From Azotobacter beijerinckii (GTDB taxonomy: Bacteria > Pseudomonadota > Gammaproteobacteria > Pseudomonadales > Pseudomonadaceae), in the NCBI RefSeq assembly GCF_900110885.1, contig NZ_FOFJ01000024.1, positions 1 through 59,693 of the forward strand: a stretch of 59,693 nucleotides of DNA. Reading direction: 5' to 3'. The translations under genes were made by a program, and so were the position numbers. Shown in pieces: positions 1 through 9,160 of this stretch (position 1 is the first letter of the stretch; the number at the start of each line of letters is the position of its first letter). The notes under the pieces are model-generated. The model did no database searches, had not been told where the DNA came from, and saw nothing but the letters and a program-made list of their open reading frames with translations.

Positions 1-246
1 ATCCGGCTTGGTCTTGAACCGCTCGGCCTCCAGGCGCTTGAGCCACAGACAGAAGCCGTTGCGATGCCAGTACAGAATTTTCACTTGGTTGCGTGTGCGA
101 TTGAGGAAGACGAACAACACAGGGTCGAACACCGCGACCTTGATATCCAACTCGACCAGGGCTGCCAAGCCATTGATGGATTTACGGAAATCGACCGGCT
201 TGGGGTAGAGGTAAACAGCTTTGACGTTGGGGGCGGGACGCATCAT
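1..246 (-). CDS. tnpB: IS66-family TnpB (Orf2-like), partial
   Basis: IS66-type accessory transposition protein, with 82 codons visible and the C-terminus cut by the window edge. The visible product has the Orf2 hallmarks: an N-terminal stretch PKPVDFRKSINGL, then NRTRNQVKILYWHRNGFCLW and LKRLEAERF. These correspond to the family pattern of a 'DMRKS..GL' start followed by 'NRRRxxxKxLYWDxxGFxLW.KRLE'. Two ATG codons are adjacent at 246 and 243, and either could be the start. The larger tnpC transposase should lie beyond position 1. TnpB is required for transposition in several IS66 members, but its biochemical role is not settled. Confidence 0.8.
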   Translation of the reverse strand, partial: MMRPAPNVKAVYLYPKPVDFRKSINGLAALVELDIKVAVFDPVLFVFLNRTRNQVKILYWHRNGFCLWLKRLEAERFKTKPD

Positions 247-330
247 GCGGGGCAAGTTCCAGAAGGAATCGGGAGCTCAGCATCAGATCTCAGGGCGCGG
301 TTTCGAAGGTAGGGTTTATGGAGCGGTTAC
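1..330 (-). mobile_element. IS66-family element, one end (continues beyond window)
   Basis: Read on the minus strand, sequence from 330 downward begins GTAACCGCTCC; IS66-family ends typically begin GTAA. It leads after about 84 nt into an IS66 Orf2 (TnpB) reading frame that runs off the window. On the other side, an IS3-type orfA reading frame is cut exactly at this point, so 330 is the probable boundary. IS66 elements make 8-bp target duplications; the flanking 8 bases are 331-338, and the second copy would lie outside the window. There is no room for a tnpA between this end and tnpB. Confidence 0.6.
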
Positions 331-523
331 GCTGCTCCGGCGTCATCGCCTTCGATTTCGGCGTCTTGCCGTCACGTTCGAGCCGGAGCTGTTCGACCCA
401 GCGGCGCATGGCCGTCGGTCCGACACCCATCGCCGTGCAGGCCTCGGTCACGCTGTAGTGGCGATCAAGCACGAGGGCTGCTGCTTCGTGCCTGAACTCA
501 GTGGAGAAAGATCGTTTTGCCAT
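331..523 (-). pseudogene. IS3-family transposase OrfA, interrupted fragment
   Basis: About 64 codons of an IS3-type OrfA, the helix-turn-helix subunit that is normally joined to OrfB by frameshifting. The product opens MAKRSFSTEFRHEAAALVLD and contains a recognisable HTH (SVTEACTAMGVGPTAMRRWV). It then has the conserved KSKAMTPEQ that precedes the leucine-zipper region. Directly after this the frame enters foreign sequence and stops at 290, so the zipper and OrfB are missing here. The break coincides with the IS66-type end, so this copy is presumably inactive unless the insertion is removed. Confidence 0.7.
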
Positions 524-582
524 GTTCTGTTACCTCGCTGTGTGGCGGTAGCGATACCGCCCTATCGGGGTGTCCAGAATCA
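331..582 (-). mobile_element. IS3-family element, left-end remnant
   Basis: The stretch between the IS66-type end at 330 and the ordinary DNA right of 582 carries the start of an IS3-type orfA. On the minus strand it begins TGATTCTGGACACC at 582, a TG-start end typical of IS3 members. The leader holds a perfect hairpin, gcggta/taccgc, at 545-560. Only the first quarter or less of such an element (normally 1.2-1.5 kb) is visible. The remainder is either beyond the inserted IS66-type element or lost. Confidence 0.6.
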
Positions 583-601
583 TTAGGCCATTACAAGGGA
601 A

Positions 602-624
602 GTCTGGCCGCGAAGCGGTCAGAC
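602..624. repeat. Imperfect hairpin repeat
   Basis: Inverted arms gtctggccgc (602-611) and gcggtcagac (615-624) are separated by gaa; a single G:T pair breaks the symmetry. It sits in a gene-free stretch (583-800) with two further palindromes between the IS3 remnant and the peptide transporter genes. No T-run follows, so terminator function is not indicated. Confidence 0.5.
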
Positions 625-652
625 CCGGATGTCGGGTGTCCTTCTTCTTTGG

Positions 653-686
653 TTCCTTTCTTCTTGGGCAAGCAAGAAGAAAGGAA
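653..686. repeat. Perfect 14-bp inverted repeat, dispersed-repeat type
   Basis: The arms ttcctttcttcttg (653-666) and caagaagaaaggaa (673-686) are perfect complements around the loop ggcaag. The purine/pyrimidine-polarised arms with a GGCAAG loop resemble a class of dispersed noncoding palindromes I remember from several high-GC proteobacteria (general form: CTTTCTT, then GGGCAAG, then AAGAAAG). No open reading frame with family resemblance covers it. Only one copy is present in this window. Confidence 0.6.
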
Positions 687-774
687 CTCGCCGTGCAGGG
701 CGAAACCTGTCGGTCGCGCCGAGGAAAGCGCGACGTCATGACAGCGGAAAAGGGGCCGGCACTCCCGGCATGCC

Positions 775-800
775 GGCGGGTTACGCTGCGCTAACCCGCC
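775..800. repeat. REP-like palindrome abutting the dppF stop codon
   Basis: Arms ggcgggtta (775-783) and taacccgcc (792-800) are perfect, with loop cgctgcgc. The right arm ends one base before the stop codon of the peptide-transporter ATPase gene, which reads toward it. It could act as a 3' stabilising or terminating hairpin for that operon. The motif 'gggtta cgctgcgc taaccc' is common in intergenic DNA of pseudomonads. Confidence 0.5.
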
Positions 801-1756
<956 letters not shown>

Positions 1757-1760
<4 letters not shown>

Positions 1761-2725
1761 GGGGTTTCCTGGTTGCGCGGGTGGAAGCAGCGCGCCCGGC
1801 TCTGCCGTTTGGCGTCCAGCGGCGGGCGGCGGGCGCGGCAGTCGTCCTGCACGTAGGCGCAGCGCGGCGCCAGCAGGCAGCCGGCGGGACGGTCGTGGCG
1901 GCCGGGGACGCTGCCCGGCAGGCCACGCAGCGGGCGGCGCGCGGTGCCAGCCTCGGGCAGCGCGGCGAGCAGCGCCTCGGTGTAGGGATGGGCCGGCGCG
2001 TCGAACAGGCCGGGCAGGGCGCCGACCTCGACCGCCTGGCCGGCGTACATCACGCAGACCCGGCGGGCGCATTCGGCGACCACGGCGAGGTCGTGGCTGA
2101 TCAGCAGCAGGGCCATGCCGCGCTCGCGCTGCAGGTTCAGCAGCAGTTCGAGGATCTGCGCCTGGATGGTCACGTCGAGGGCGGTGGTCGGCTCGTCGGC
2201 GATCAACAGACGCGGCTCGGCAGCGATTGCCAGGGCGATGGCCACCCGCTGGGCCATGCCGCCGGAGAGCTGGTGCGGGTAGGCGTCCAGACGGCTGGCA
2301 GCGGCCGGGATCTCCACCTGTTCGAGCAGGTCAAGGGCGCGCCGGCGGGCGGCGGCGCCGCGCAGGCCGAGGTGCTGGCGCAGCACTTCCTCGAGCTGGA
2401 AGCCGACCCGGTAGCTCGGGTCGAGGGCGGCCAGCGGGTCCTGGAAGACCATCGCCAGCTCCTTGCCGAGCAGTCGGCGCCGCTGGCGCTCGCCGAGGGC
2501 GAGCAGGTCGTGGCCGGCGAAGTGCAGGCGGTCGGCAGCGACCCGGCCGGGCGGGTCGACCAGACCGAGCAGGGCGAGCATGGCCTGCGACTTGCCGGAG
2601 CCGGACTCGCCGACGATCGCCAGCACCTCGCCGGTTTCCAGGCGCAGGTCGAGGCCGTCGACCACCGGCGGGGCGTCGGCGGGCCCGTAGCGCACGCTGA
2701 GGTTGTCGATTTCCAGCAGGCTCAT
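1757..2725 (-). CDS. dppD: Peptide ABC transporter ATPase, DppD/OppD type
   Basis: Second nucleotide-binding subunit of the peptide importer, 322 residues. It has Walker A GESGSGKS (39-46), ABC signature [14 protein letters not shown], Walker [13 protein letters not shown] and the H-switch [10 protein letters not shown]. The oligopeptide_C region near the end has [14 protein letters not shown]. Its length matches DppD (about 325). The start at 2725 lies 10 nt after the stop of the upstream permease, and its own stop overlaps the next ATPase start (ATGA). These close spacings suggest coupled translation of the two ATPases, which work as a heterodimer in this family. Confidence 0.92.
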
Positions 2726-2735
2726 GGCGCGTTCC

Positions 2736-3638
2736 TCAGTCCGGGTTCTTCAGCTTCGGGTCCAGCGCGTCGCGCAGGCCGTCGCCCAGCAGGTTGATCG
2801 CCAGCACGCTGCCGAGGATGGCTAGGCCCGGCAGGGTCACCACCCACCAGGCGCGCTCGATGTAGTCGCGCGCCGAGGCCAGCATGCTGCCCCATTCCGG
2901 AGTCGGCGGCTGCACGCCGAGGCCGAGAAAACCCAGCGCGGCGGCATCCAGGATGGCCGCGGAAAAGCCCAGGGTGGCCTGGACGATCAGGGGCGCCAGG
3001 CAGTTCGGCAACACCGCGACGAACATCAGGCGCAGCCGCCCGGCACCGGCCAGCCGCGCGGCGGTGACGTAGTCGCGGTGGATCTCGCCGAGCACCGCGG
3101 CGCGGGTCAGGCGCACATAGGCGGGCAGCGAGACGATGGCAATCGCCAGCACGGTGTTGAGCAGCCCCGGGCCGAGCACGGCGACCACCGCCACCGCCAG
3201 CAGCAGGGCGGGCAGCGCCAGCATGACGTCCATCAGGCGCATGATCGACGGACCCAGAAGGCGCGGGAAGAAACCGGCGCAGAGGCCGAGCAGCACGCCG
3301 GGCGCGAGCGACAGCGCCACCGAGGCCAGGCCGATCAGCAGTGACAGGCGCGCGCCGTGGATCAGCCGCGAGAGCAGGTCGCGGCCCAGCTCGTCGGTGC
3401 CGAGCGGAAAGCGCATCTCGCCGCCCTCCAGCCAGGCCGGCGGGGCGAGCAGGAAGTCGCGGTGCTGGACGGCGGGATCGAAGGGGGCGAGCCAGGGGGC
3501 CAGCAGCGCGCAGACGACGAGCAGGGCGAGCAGCAGCAGGGCGGCGAGGGCGCCGCGGTTGCGCGCGAAGGCCCGGCAGAACTCGCGCAAGGGCGAGGGC
3601 CAGGCCGGTTCGGCGGCAAGGGGGGCGGGTGTGTTCAT
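2736..3638 (-). CDS. dppC: Peptide ABC transporter permease, DppC type
   Basis: Inner-membrane permease of the peptide importer, 300 residues from the ATG at 3638. That start is preceded by GAGGAGAT at good spacing; an upstream in-frame start 16 codons earlier lacks this support. The N-terminal cytoplasmic segment is followed by a hydrophobic helix ([19 protein letters not shown]), a periplasmic OppC-type segment, then about five more helices. The ABC-permease EAA loop is visible as [22 protein letters not shown]. The C-terminus has [17 protein letters not shown], typical of DppC/OppC. It forms a pore with the adjacent DppB-type protein. Confidence 0.9.
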   Translation of the reverse strand: MNTPAPLAAEPAWPSPLREFCRAFARNRGALAALLLLALLVVCALLAPWLAPFDPAVQHRDFLLAPPAWLEGGEMRFPLGTDELGRDLLSRLIHGARLSLLIGLASVALSLAPGVLLGLCAGFFPRLLGPSIMRLMDVMLALPALLLAVAVVAVLGPGLLNTVLAIAIVSLPAYVRLTRAAVLGEIHRDYVTAARLAGAGRLRLMFVAVLPNCLAPLIVQATLGFSAAILDAAALGFLGLGVQPPTPEWGSMLASARDYIERAWWVVTLPGLAILGSVLAINLLGDGLRDALDPKLKNPD

Positions 3639-3648
3639 CGCTATCTCC

Positions 3649-4659
3649 TCATTGCCGGTGACGGATGCGCGGATTGGCCAGGCCATAGAGGATGTCCACG
3701 ACGACGTTGACCAGGACGACCAGCGCGGCGATCAAGAGGATGCCGTTCTGCACCACCGGGTAGTCGCGGGCGCCGATCGCCTCGATCAGCCACTTGCCGA
3801 TGCCCGGCCAAGAGAACAGGGTTTCGGTGAGCACCGCGCCGGAGAGCAGCGAGCCGACCTGCAGGCCGAATACCGTGAGCACCGGGACTAGGGCGTTGCG
3901 CAGGGCGTGCACGAAGACCAGCCGCGCCGGCGACAGGCCGCGGGCGCGGGCGGCGCGCAGGTAGTCCTCGCGCAGCACCTCGAGCATCGCCGAGCGGGTC
4001 ATCCGGGCGATCACCGCCAGCGGGATGGTGCCGAGCACGATGGCTGGCAGGATCAGGTGGCGCAGGGCGTCGAGGAAGGCACCCCGCTCGTCGCTGAGCA
4101 GGGTATCGATGAGCATGAAGCCGGTCACCGGCTCCACGTCGTAGAGCAGGTCGAGGCGCCCGGAGACCGGCGTCCAGCCGAGCTGCACGGAGAAGAACAT
4201 GATCAGGATCAGCGCCCACCAGAAGATCGGCATCGAGTAGCCGGTCAGCGCCAGGCCCATGGTGCCGTGGTCGAGCGGCGTGCCGCGTTTCAGGGCGGCG
4301 ACCACCCCGGCGAGCAGGCCGAGGACGCTGGCCAGCAGCAGGGCGGCGCCGGCCAGCTCGACGGTGGCGGGGAACAGGCTGGCGAACTCGCTCCAGACGC
4401 TTTCGTGGGTGCGCAGCGACTGGCCGAGGTCGCCCCGCGCCAGTTGGCCGAGGTAGCTCAGGTACTGCTCGTGCAGCGGCCGGTCGAGGCCGAGGCGGTG
4501 CATCGCTTCTGCGTGGGCCTGCGGGTCGAGGCGGCGTTCGCCCATCATCACCTCCACCGGGTCGCCGGGAATCAGGCGGATCAGCGCGAAGGTCAGCAGG
4601 GTCACGCCGAGGAAGGTGGGAATCAGCAGGCCGAGACGGCGGGCGAGAAAGGACAGCAT
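3649..4659 (-). CDS. dppB: Peptide ABC transporter permease, DppB type
   Basis: Partner inner-membrane permease, 336 residues, the usual DppB length. The N-terminal helix (LGLLIPTFLGVTLLTFALIRLIPGDPVEV) with the RLIPGDP motif is diagnostic of DppB/OppB. The EAA loop reads TRSAMLEVLREDYLRAARARGL, and the C-terminal region has ETLFSWPGIGKWLIEAI, also conserved in the family. It lies 9 nt after the substrate-binding protein gene and 10 nt before the second permease, so co-transcription is very likely. Confidence 0.92.
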   Translation of the reverse strand: MLSFLARRLGLLIPTFLGVTLLTFALIRLIPGDPVEVMMGERRLDPQAHAEAMHRLGLDRPLHEQYLSYLGQLARGDLGQSLRTHESVWSEFASLFPATVELAGAALLLASVLGLLAGVVAALKRGTPLDHGTMGLALTGYSMPIFWWALILIMFFSVQLGWTPVSGRLDLLYDVEPVTGFMLIDTLLSDERGAFLDALRHLILPAIVLGTIPLAVIARMTRSAMLEVLREDYLRAARARGLSPARLVFVHALRNALVPVLTVFGLQVGSLLSGAVLTETLFSWPGIGKWLIEAIGARDYPVVQNGILLIAALVVLVNVVVDILYGLANPRIRHRQ

Positions 4660-4668
4660 GCGCGCGGC

Positions 4669-6279
4669 TCACTCCGGGTCGCTGGCCGGGGTGCGACGCA
4701 CGCCGGCGAAGTTGTTGGTGCCCAGCGGGCTGATCACGAAGCCCTCGATGTCGCGACGCACGGCGGCGAACTCGCGGGGATGGGCGAGGGGAATCCACGG
4801 CGCCTGTTCGTGGAAGATCGCCAGGGCCCGGCGGTAGAGCGCGGCGCGCTGCGCCTGGTCGGTGGCGCGGCGAGCCTCGCGCAGCAGGGCGTCGAATGGC
4901 TCGTTGCACCAGCCGGCCTGGTTCTCGCCGGAGGCGGCGGCGACGCAGGACAGGTTGGGGGTGAGGAAGTTGTCCGGGTCGCCGTTGTCGCCGGCCCAGC
5001 CCATGAACACCAAGTCGTGTTCGCCGTTCTTCGCCCGCTTGATCAACTCGCCCCATTCCAGCACGCGGATTTCCGCCTGGATGCCGACGGCGGCCAGGTC
5101 GGCCTGCAGCAGCTGGGCGCCGATGGCGGGGTTGGGGTTGGTCGGCCCGCCGCCGGCGCGGGTCCAGATGCTCAGCTTCAGGCCCTGGGCGTGCCCGGCC
5201 TCGGCCAGCAGGGCGCGGGCCCGCGCCGGATCGTGCGGCCAGCCGGCGAGCGCCGGGTCCGAACCCCACAGGCTCGGCGGGTAGGGCGCCACCGCCGGGC
5301 TGGCGCCGCCTTCGCCGAACTGGGCGCGCAGGTAGGCGGCCTTGTCGACGGCGAGGTTGAGCGCCTGGCGCACCCGCACGTCGTCCAGCGGCGGGTGGCG
5401 GGTATTGATGCCGATGTAAGCGATCAGCAGCGGCTCGTCCTCCAGCACGGCGATGCGCGGGTCCCGGCGCAGGCCGGGCAGGTCCACCGGGCGCGGGTAG
5501 AGGGCGATCTGGCAGTCGCCGGCCTTGAGCTTCTGCACCCGCACGTTGGGCTCGGGGGTGATGGCGAAGATCAGCCGCTCGATGGCCGGCGCGCCGTCCC
5601 AGTAGTCCGGGTTGCGCCGAAAGCGCACCTGGGCGTCCTTCTCGTAGCGCTCGAAGACGAAGGGGCCGGTGCCCAGCGGCTGGCTGTTGAGGCGCTCCGG
5701 GGTGCCGGTCGCCAGCAGCCGGTCGGCGTATTCGGCGGAGTAGATGGAGGCGAAACCCATCGCCAGGTTGGCCAGGAAGGGCGCCTCGGGATAGCGCAGG
5801 ACGAAGCGCACGCGATGGTCGTCGAGCCGGTCGATGCGCCGGATCAGCTCGCCGACGGCCATCGACTCGGCATAGGGGAAGCCGCGCGGCGACAGCCGGT
5901 GCCAGGGGTGCTGGGGGTCGATCTGGCGCCGGAAGCTCCAGATCACGTCGTCGGCGTTGAATTCCCGGCTCGGGACGAACCAGGAGGTGCGCTGGAAGCG
6001 CACGCCGCGGCGCAGCTGGAAAGTGTATTCGAGACCGTCGGCGGACACTTCCCAGCGCTCGGCGAGGGCGGGGAGCAGCTCGGTGCCGCCGGGGGCGAAG
6101 CGCAGCAGGCGGTCGAACACCGTCTCCGCCGAGGCGTCGGCGCTGGCCGCGGCGGTGTATTGGACGACGTCGAAGCCTTCCGGGCTGGCTTCGGTGCACA
6201 CCACCAGGCTGCTCGGCGCAGCCTGGACGGCGCCGGCGAGCAGGCCGGCAAGGAGGAGGGCGGTGGGGCGTCGGGGCAT
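4669..6279 (-). CDS. Periplasmic peptide-binding protein, DppA/SapA family
   Basis: Solute-binding component (SBP family 5) that captures peptides in the periplasm for the downstream permeases. Product of 536 residues with a Sec signal peptide (ALLLAGLLAGAVQAA). The mature protein has family landmarks: ETVFDRLLRF, a WEVSADGLEYTFQLRRGVRF block, FNADDVIWSFRR, QPLGTGPFVFERY, and near the end GWAGDNGDPDNFLTPNLSC and SPLGTNNFAG. Several segments resemble E. coli SapA as much as DppA (NADDV..F, NDPD.F, the C-terminal SPLGT/NNFAGV), so I leave the symbol blank. The gene order A-B-C-D-F is shared by both systems. It follows the SIMPL gene on the same strand after 56 nt; no clear promoter was seen. 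Confidence 0.88.
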   Translation of the reverse strand: MPRRPTALLLAGLLAGAVQAAPSSLVVCTEASPEGFDVVQYTAAASADASAETVFDRLLRFAPGGTELLPALAERWEVSADGLEYTFQLRRGVRFQRTSWFVPSREFNADDVIWSFRRQIDPQHPWHRLSPRGFPYAESMAVGELIRRIDRLDDHRVRFVLRYPEAPFLANLAMGFASIYSAEYADRLLATGTPERLNSQPLGTGPFVFERYEKDAQVRFRRNPDYWDGAPAIERLIFAITPEPNVRVQKLKAGDCQIALYPRPVDLPGLRRDPRIAVLEDEPLLIAYIGINTRHPPLDDVRVRQALNLAVDKAAYLRAQFGEGGASPAVAPYPPSLWGSDPALAGWPHDPARARALLAEAGHAQGLKLSIWTRAGGGPTNPNPAIGAQLLQADLAAVGIQAEIRVLEWGELIKRAKNGEHDLVFMGWAGDNGDPDNFLTPNLSCVAAASGENQAGWCNEPFDALLREARRATDQAQRAALYRRALAIFHEQAPWIPLAHPREFAAVRRDIEGFVISPLGTNNFAGVRRTPASDPE

Positions 6280-6335
6280 GGGCGATCCGGTCGGCGGGCT
6301 CTGGCGCCACTCTACAGCACCGGGCGCCGGTCCAT

Positions 6336-7049
6336 TCAGGGCATCTGCACCTCGATCACGCCGTCGGCGCTGACGCTCACCTGGCTGCTGCCGGCCTCGA
6401 TTTCCTGCGCCGGCACGCCCGCTTCGCGATCCATGCTCTTCATCGCCATCGCGGCGCGCGGAAACGGCGGCGGGGTGATTCCGGCGCTGTTCAGGTTCAG
6501 GCTGACCAGCTTGTAGCCGCTACCGCCGAGCACCCGGGTGGCGAGCTTGGCGCGTTCGCCGAAGGCCTTCACGGCTTCCTGCAGCAGTTCGTCCTCGCCC
6601 TTCTGGCGCGTCGCGTCGGCGATGGCAAAGCGCATGTCGCCGATCTTCAGCTCGCCGAGCAGCTCGGCGCTCAGCTGGGAGAGGGCGGCGAAGTCGGCGC
6701 TCTCCAGGCGCAGCTCGGCGCGCTCGCGCCAGGCGACGATCCGGCGCCCCTGGTCGTCGTAGACCGGATAACTGTTGCGGCTGCCGAGGCTGACCGTCAC
6801 CCCCGCCACCTGACGGGCTCGCTCCACCGCGGCGTTCAGGCTGCGGGTGATGTCGCTGGCCAACTGACCCGAGTCCTTGTGCTGGGCTTCGCTGTAGAGG
6901 GTCACCCGCATCAGGTCGTGGGCAACCTCCCGGCTCGCTTCGGCCCGCAGGCTGACCTGGTTGTAGCGGGGGGCGTCCTCGGCCAGTGCCGGCAGGCTGG
7001 CCAGGACGGCAAAGGCGAGGGGCATGGCGAGGCGGAAAAGGCTGGGCAT
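6336..7049 (-). CDS. Periplasmic SIMPL-domain protein (YggE-like)
   Basis: Secreted protein of 237 residues with a signal peptide ending near SLPALA|ED. The remainder matches the SIMPL/DUF541 domain: an N-terminal strand with VSLRAEASREVAHDLMRVTLYSEAQ, central NSYPVYDDQGRRIVAWRERAELRLES and a C-terminal SVSADGVIEVQM. E. coli YggE of this family lowers oxidative damage when overexpressed, but the molecular activity is unknown. The gene is divergent from roxS, with 164 nt between starts. It is likely an independent unit or the first gene before the peptide transporter. Confidence 0.85.
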   Translation of the reverse strand: MPSLFRLAMPLAFAVLASLPALAEDAPRYNQVSLRAEASREVAHDLMRVTLYSEAQHKDSGQLASDITRSLNAAVERARQVAGVTVSLGSRNSYPVYDDQGRRIVAWRERAELRLESADFAALSQLSAELLGELKIGDMRFAIADATRQKGEDELLQEAVKAFGERAKLATRVLGGSGYKLVSLNLNSAGITPPPFPRAAMAMKSMDREAGVPAQEIEAGSSQVSVSADGVIEVQMP

Positions 7050-7184
7050 GGGGAAATCCTTGTGTGGGCCGTGATCGTGTCCGTTGGACGGTTGGAGTCA
7101 GACTCTAGCTGCGTAGCCCAGTTTCTGCAGCTTCGCCTGCGTCCCGTTGCCGCATTCGGGCCGGTCGCCGGCGGGCTTTTGGGT

Positions 7185-7190
7185 ATACTG
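7185..7190 (+). promoter_or_regulatory. Possible -10 element upstream of roxS
   Basis: The hexamer TATACT at 7185-7190 lies 23 nt before the roxS ATG and matches the sigma-70 -10 consensus at five of six positions. No convincing -35 sits 16-18 nt upstream, so if it is used, activation may be required. A good Shine-Dalgarno (GAGGA) lies between it and the start codon. Confidence 0.35.
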
Positions 7191-7213
7191 GCCGGGCGCA
7201 TCCGAGGAATACC

Positions 7214-8476
7214 ATGCTCGCACCCGTTCAAATGCTGTCGGCCAGCCGCCAGAACCTCCGTCGGCTCATCCTGATCCGCGTCCTCGTGCTGGCCGCCCAG
7301 GCCGGTTCGGTCGGCCTGGCCTATCTCACCGACCTGATGCCGCTGCCGTGGCTGGCGCTGTCCGGCACCCTCAGCCTGTCCGCCATGCTCTGCCTGGGTG
7401 CCGCTCTGCGCCTGCAGATGCAATGGCCGGTGACCGATCTGGAGTATGCCGGGCACCTGGCCTGCGACCTGATCATCCACAGCCTGCTGCTGTATTTCAC
7501 CGGCGGCCCGACCAACCCCTTCGTCTCCTATTACCTGGTGCCGCTGACCATCGCCGCGGCGACCCTGCCCAAGCTGCATACGGTGATGCTCGCGGGCCTG
7601 GCGCTGGTCGCCTACACCCTGCTGGTCGGCTGGTACAACCCGACCGATCTGCCACCGGAGCATCGCGTCACCCTGCTGATCTACGGCATGTGGCTGAGCT
7701 TTGCCCTGGCGGCGGCGCTGATCACCTTCTTCGTCGGCCGGATGGCCGGCGAGCTGCGCCGCCAGGAGGAGTTCCAGGCCACGCGCCGCGAGGAGAGCAT
7801 GCGCGACCAGCAGCTGCTGGCGGTGGCCACCCAGGCGGCCGGCGCGGCCCACGAACTGGGCACGCCGCTGGCGACCATGAGCGTGTTGATCACCGAGCTG
7901 CGCCAGGAGCACGACGATCCGCTGCTTCAGGAGGATCTGGCGGTGCTGCAGGAGCAGGTGAAGCTGTGCAAGGACACCCTGCAGCAACTGGTCCGCGCCG
8001 CCGAGGCCGACCGCCTGCAGGCGGTCAAGGTGCAGAGCGCGGCAGCCTGGCTGGAGGTCGCGCTCAACCGCTGGCACCTGATGCGCCCGGAGGCGAGCTA
8101 CCGCTACGAGGTCCTCGGCACGGGCGCCATGCCGCGGCTGGCGCCGGCGCCGGACCTGACCCAGTCGCTGCTCAACCTGCTCAACAACGCCGCCGACGCC
8201 TGTCCGGAGGATCTGGATATCTGCCTCGACTGGGACACCGAGGAGCTGTGCATCAGCATCCGCAACCATGGCGAAGGCGTGCCGCTGGCGATCGCCGAGC
8301 AGTTGGGCAAGCCTTTCTTTACCACCAAGGGCAAGGGCTTCGGCCTTGGCCTGTTCCTGAGCCAGGCCAGCGTGACCCGCGCCGGCGGCTCGGTGAAACT
8401 CTACAACCACGAGGAGGGCGGCACGCTGACCGAACTGCGTCTGCCGCGCCTGGCTCCAGGAGACAACCATGAGTGA
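7214..8476 (+). CDS. roxS: Redox-sensing histidine kinase RoxS (RegB/PrrB family)
   Basis: Membrane sensor kinase that controls respiratory gene expression with its regulator. Product of 420 residues. About six hydrophobic helices fill residues 17-175 and include GGPTNPF at 97-103, the motif linked to ubiquinone sensing in RegB. The phosphoaccepting H213 lies in the H-box AAHELGTPLAT. C252 (VKLCKDTL) aligns with the redox-active cysteine of RegB. The ATPase domain has NLLNNAADA (N-box), a G1-like NHGEGVP and GFGLGLFLS (G2). Its stop overlaps the roxR start by 8 nt, so they are translated together. In P. aeruginosa the RoxSR pair activates the cyanide-insensitive oxidase; that role here is inferred. 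Confidence 0.93.
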   Translation: MLAPVQMLSASRQNLRRLILIRVLVLAAQAGSVGLAYLTDLMPLPWLALSGTLSLSAMLCLGAALRLQMQWPVTDLEYAGHLACDLIIHSLLLYFTGGPTNPFVSYYLVPLTIAAATLPKLHTVMLAGLALVAYTLLVGWYNPTDLPPEHRVTLLIYGMWLSFALAAALITFFVGRMAGELRRQEEFQATRREESMRDQQLLAVATQAAGAAHELGTPLATMSVLITELRQEHDDPLLQEDLAVLQEQVKLCKDTLQQLVRAAEADRLQAVKVQSAAAWLEVALNRWHLMRPEASYRYEVLGTGAMPRLAPAPDLTQSLLNLLNNAADACPEDLDICLDWDTEELCISIRNHGEGVPLAIAEQLGKPFFTTKGKGFGLGLFLSQASVTRAGGSVKLYNHEEGGTLTELRLPRLAPGDNHE

Positions 8477-9029
8477 GCATCCGATCGAGGGTGAAGAGCA
8501 GCAGCCGCATTTGCTGCTGGTGGACGACGATACGACCTTCACCCGGGTGATGGCGCGGGCCATGACCCGCCGCGGCTTTCGCGTGACCTGTGCCAGTTCG
8601 GCGGAGGAGGGGCTGGAGATCGCGCTCCAGGATCTTCCGGACTACGCCGTGCTCGACCTCAAGATGGAGGGCGACTCGGGGTTGGTGCTGCTGCCCAAGC
8701 TGCTCGAGCTGGACGGCGAGATGCGCGTGCTGATCCTCACCGGCTATTCGAGCATCGCCACCGCAGTGGAGGCGATCAAGCGCGGCGCCTGCAACTACCT
8801 GTGCAAGCCGGCCGACGCCGACGACGTGCTCACCGCGCTGCTCTCCGAGCACGTCGACCTGAACAGTCTGGTGCCGGACAACCCGATGTCGGTGGACCGT
8901 CTGCAGTGGGAGCACATCCAGCGCGTGCTCGCCGAGAACGACGGCAACATCTCGGCCACCGCCCGCGCCCTGGGCATGCACCGGCGCACCCTGCAGCGCA
9001 AGCTGCAGAAGCGCCCGGTCCGTCGCTGA
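8469..9029 (+). CDS. roxR: Response regulator RoxR (RegA/PrrA family)
   Basis: DNA-binding partner of the upstream kinase, 186 residues, the normal length for the RegA/ActR/PrrA group. The receiver domain has the acidic pocket at D19-D21 (LLLVDDD), the phosphoacceptor D63 (VLDLKMEGDSG), the switch threonine in LILTGY and K in CNYLCKPAD. A short linker leads to a Fis-type HTH: NISATARALGMHRRTLQRKLQK, identical in style to RegA. The start overlaps the kinase gene. A GC-rich hairpin lies after the stop (about 9040-9070) without a T-run. Confidence 0.93.
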   Translation: MSEHPIEGEEQQPHLLLVDDDTTFTRVMARAMTRRGFRVTCASSAEEGLEIALQDLPDYAVLDLKMEGDSGLVLLPKLLELDGEMRVLILTGYSSIATAVEAIKRGACNYLCKPADADDVLTALLSEHVDLNSLVPDNPMSVDRLQWEHIQRVLAENDGNISATARALGMHRRTLQRKLQKRPVRR

Positions 9030-9160
9030 GGCGGCGGACTCCCCAGGCCAGCCCCGTTCCCGGGCTGGCTGCAGCGCGGCGGCATCCCGGCTACCCCTCT
9101 TGTCTCCCGGCGAGAGATATGCCGTTATGATAGGGGCCTACCGTTTCCCGGACTCTCCCC

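Noticed and set aside
247..330. Possible IS66 tnpA
   Set aside because: Only 84 nt lie between the element end and tnpB, too short for tnpA and without recognisable product.
1761..2072. N-terminal extension of the DppF-type ATPase
   Set aside because: The added part is Arg/Pro-rich shadow of dppD; the ATG at 1760 overlaps the dppD stop and starts the family N-terminus.
3641..6516. Long opposing and alternative frames of nearly 900 codons over the peptide transporter genes
   Set aside because: They are Pro/Arg/Ala- or Gly/Gln-rich shadows caused by high GC; the dpp-type genes in the same DNA have full family motifs.
6911..8563. 550-codon minus-strand frame over roxS
   Set aside because: Gln/His/Gly-rich shadow of the kinase gene; no family motif.
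9040..9070. Terminator after roxR
   Set aside because: A GC-rich hairpin (gccagccc/gggctggc) is present but no T-run follows; not enough to call it an intrinsic terminator.
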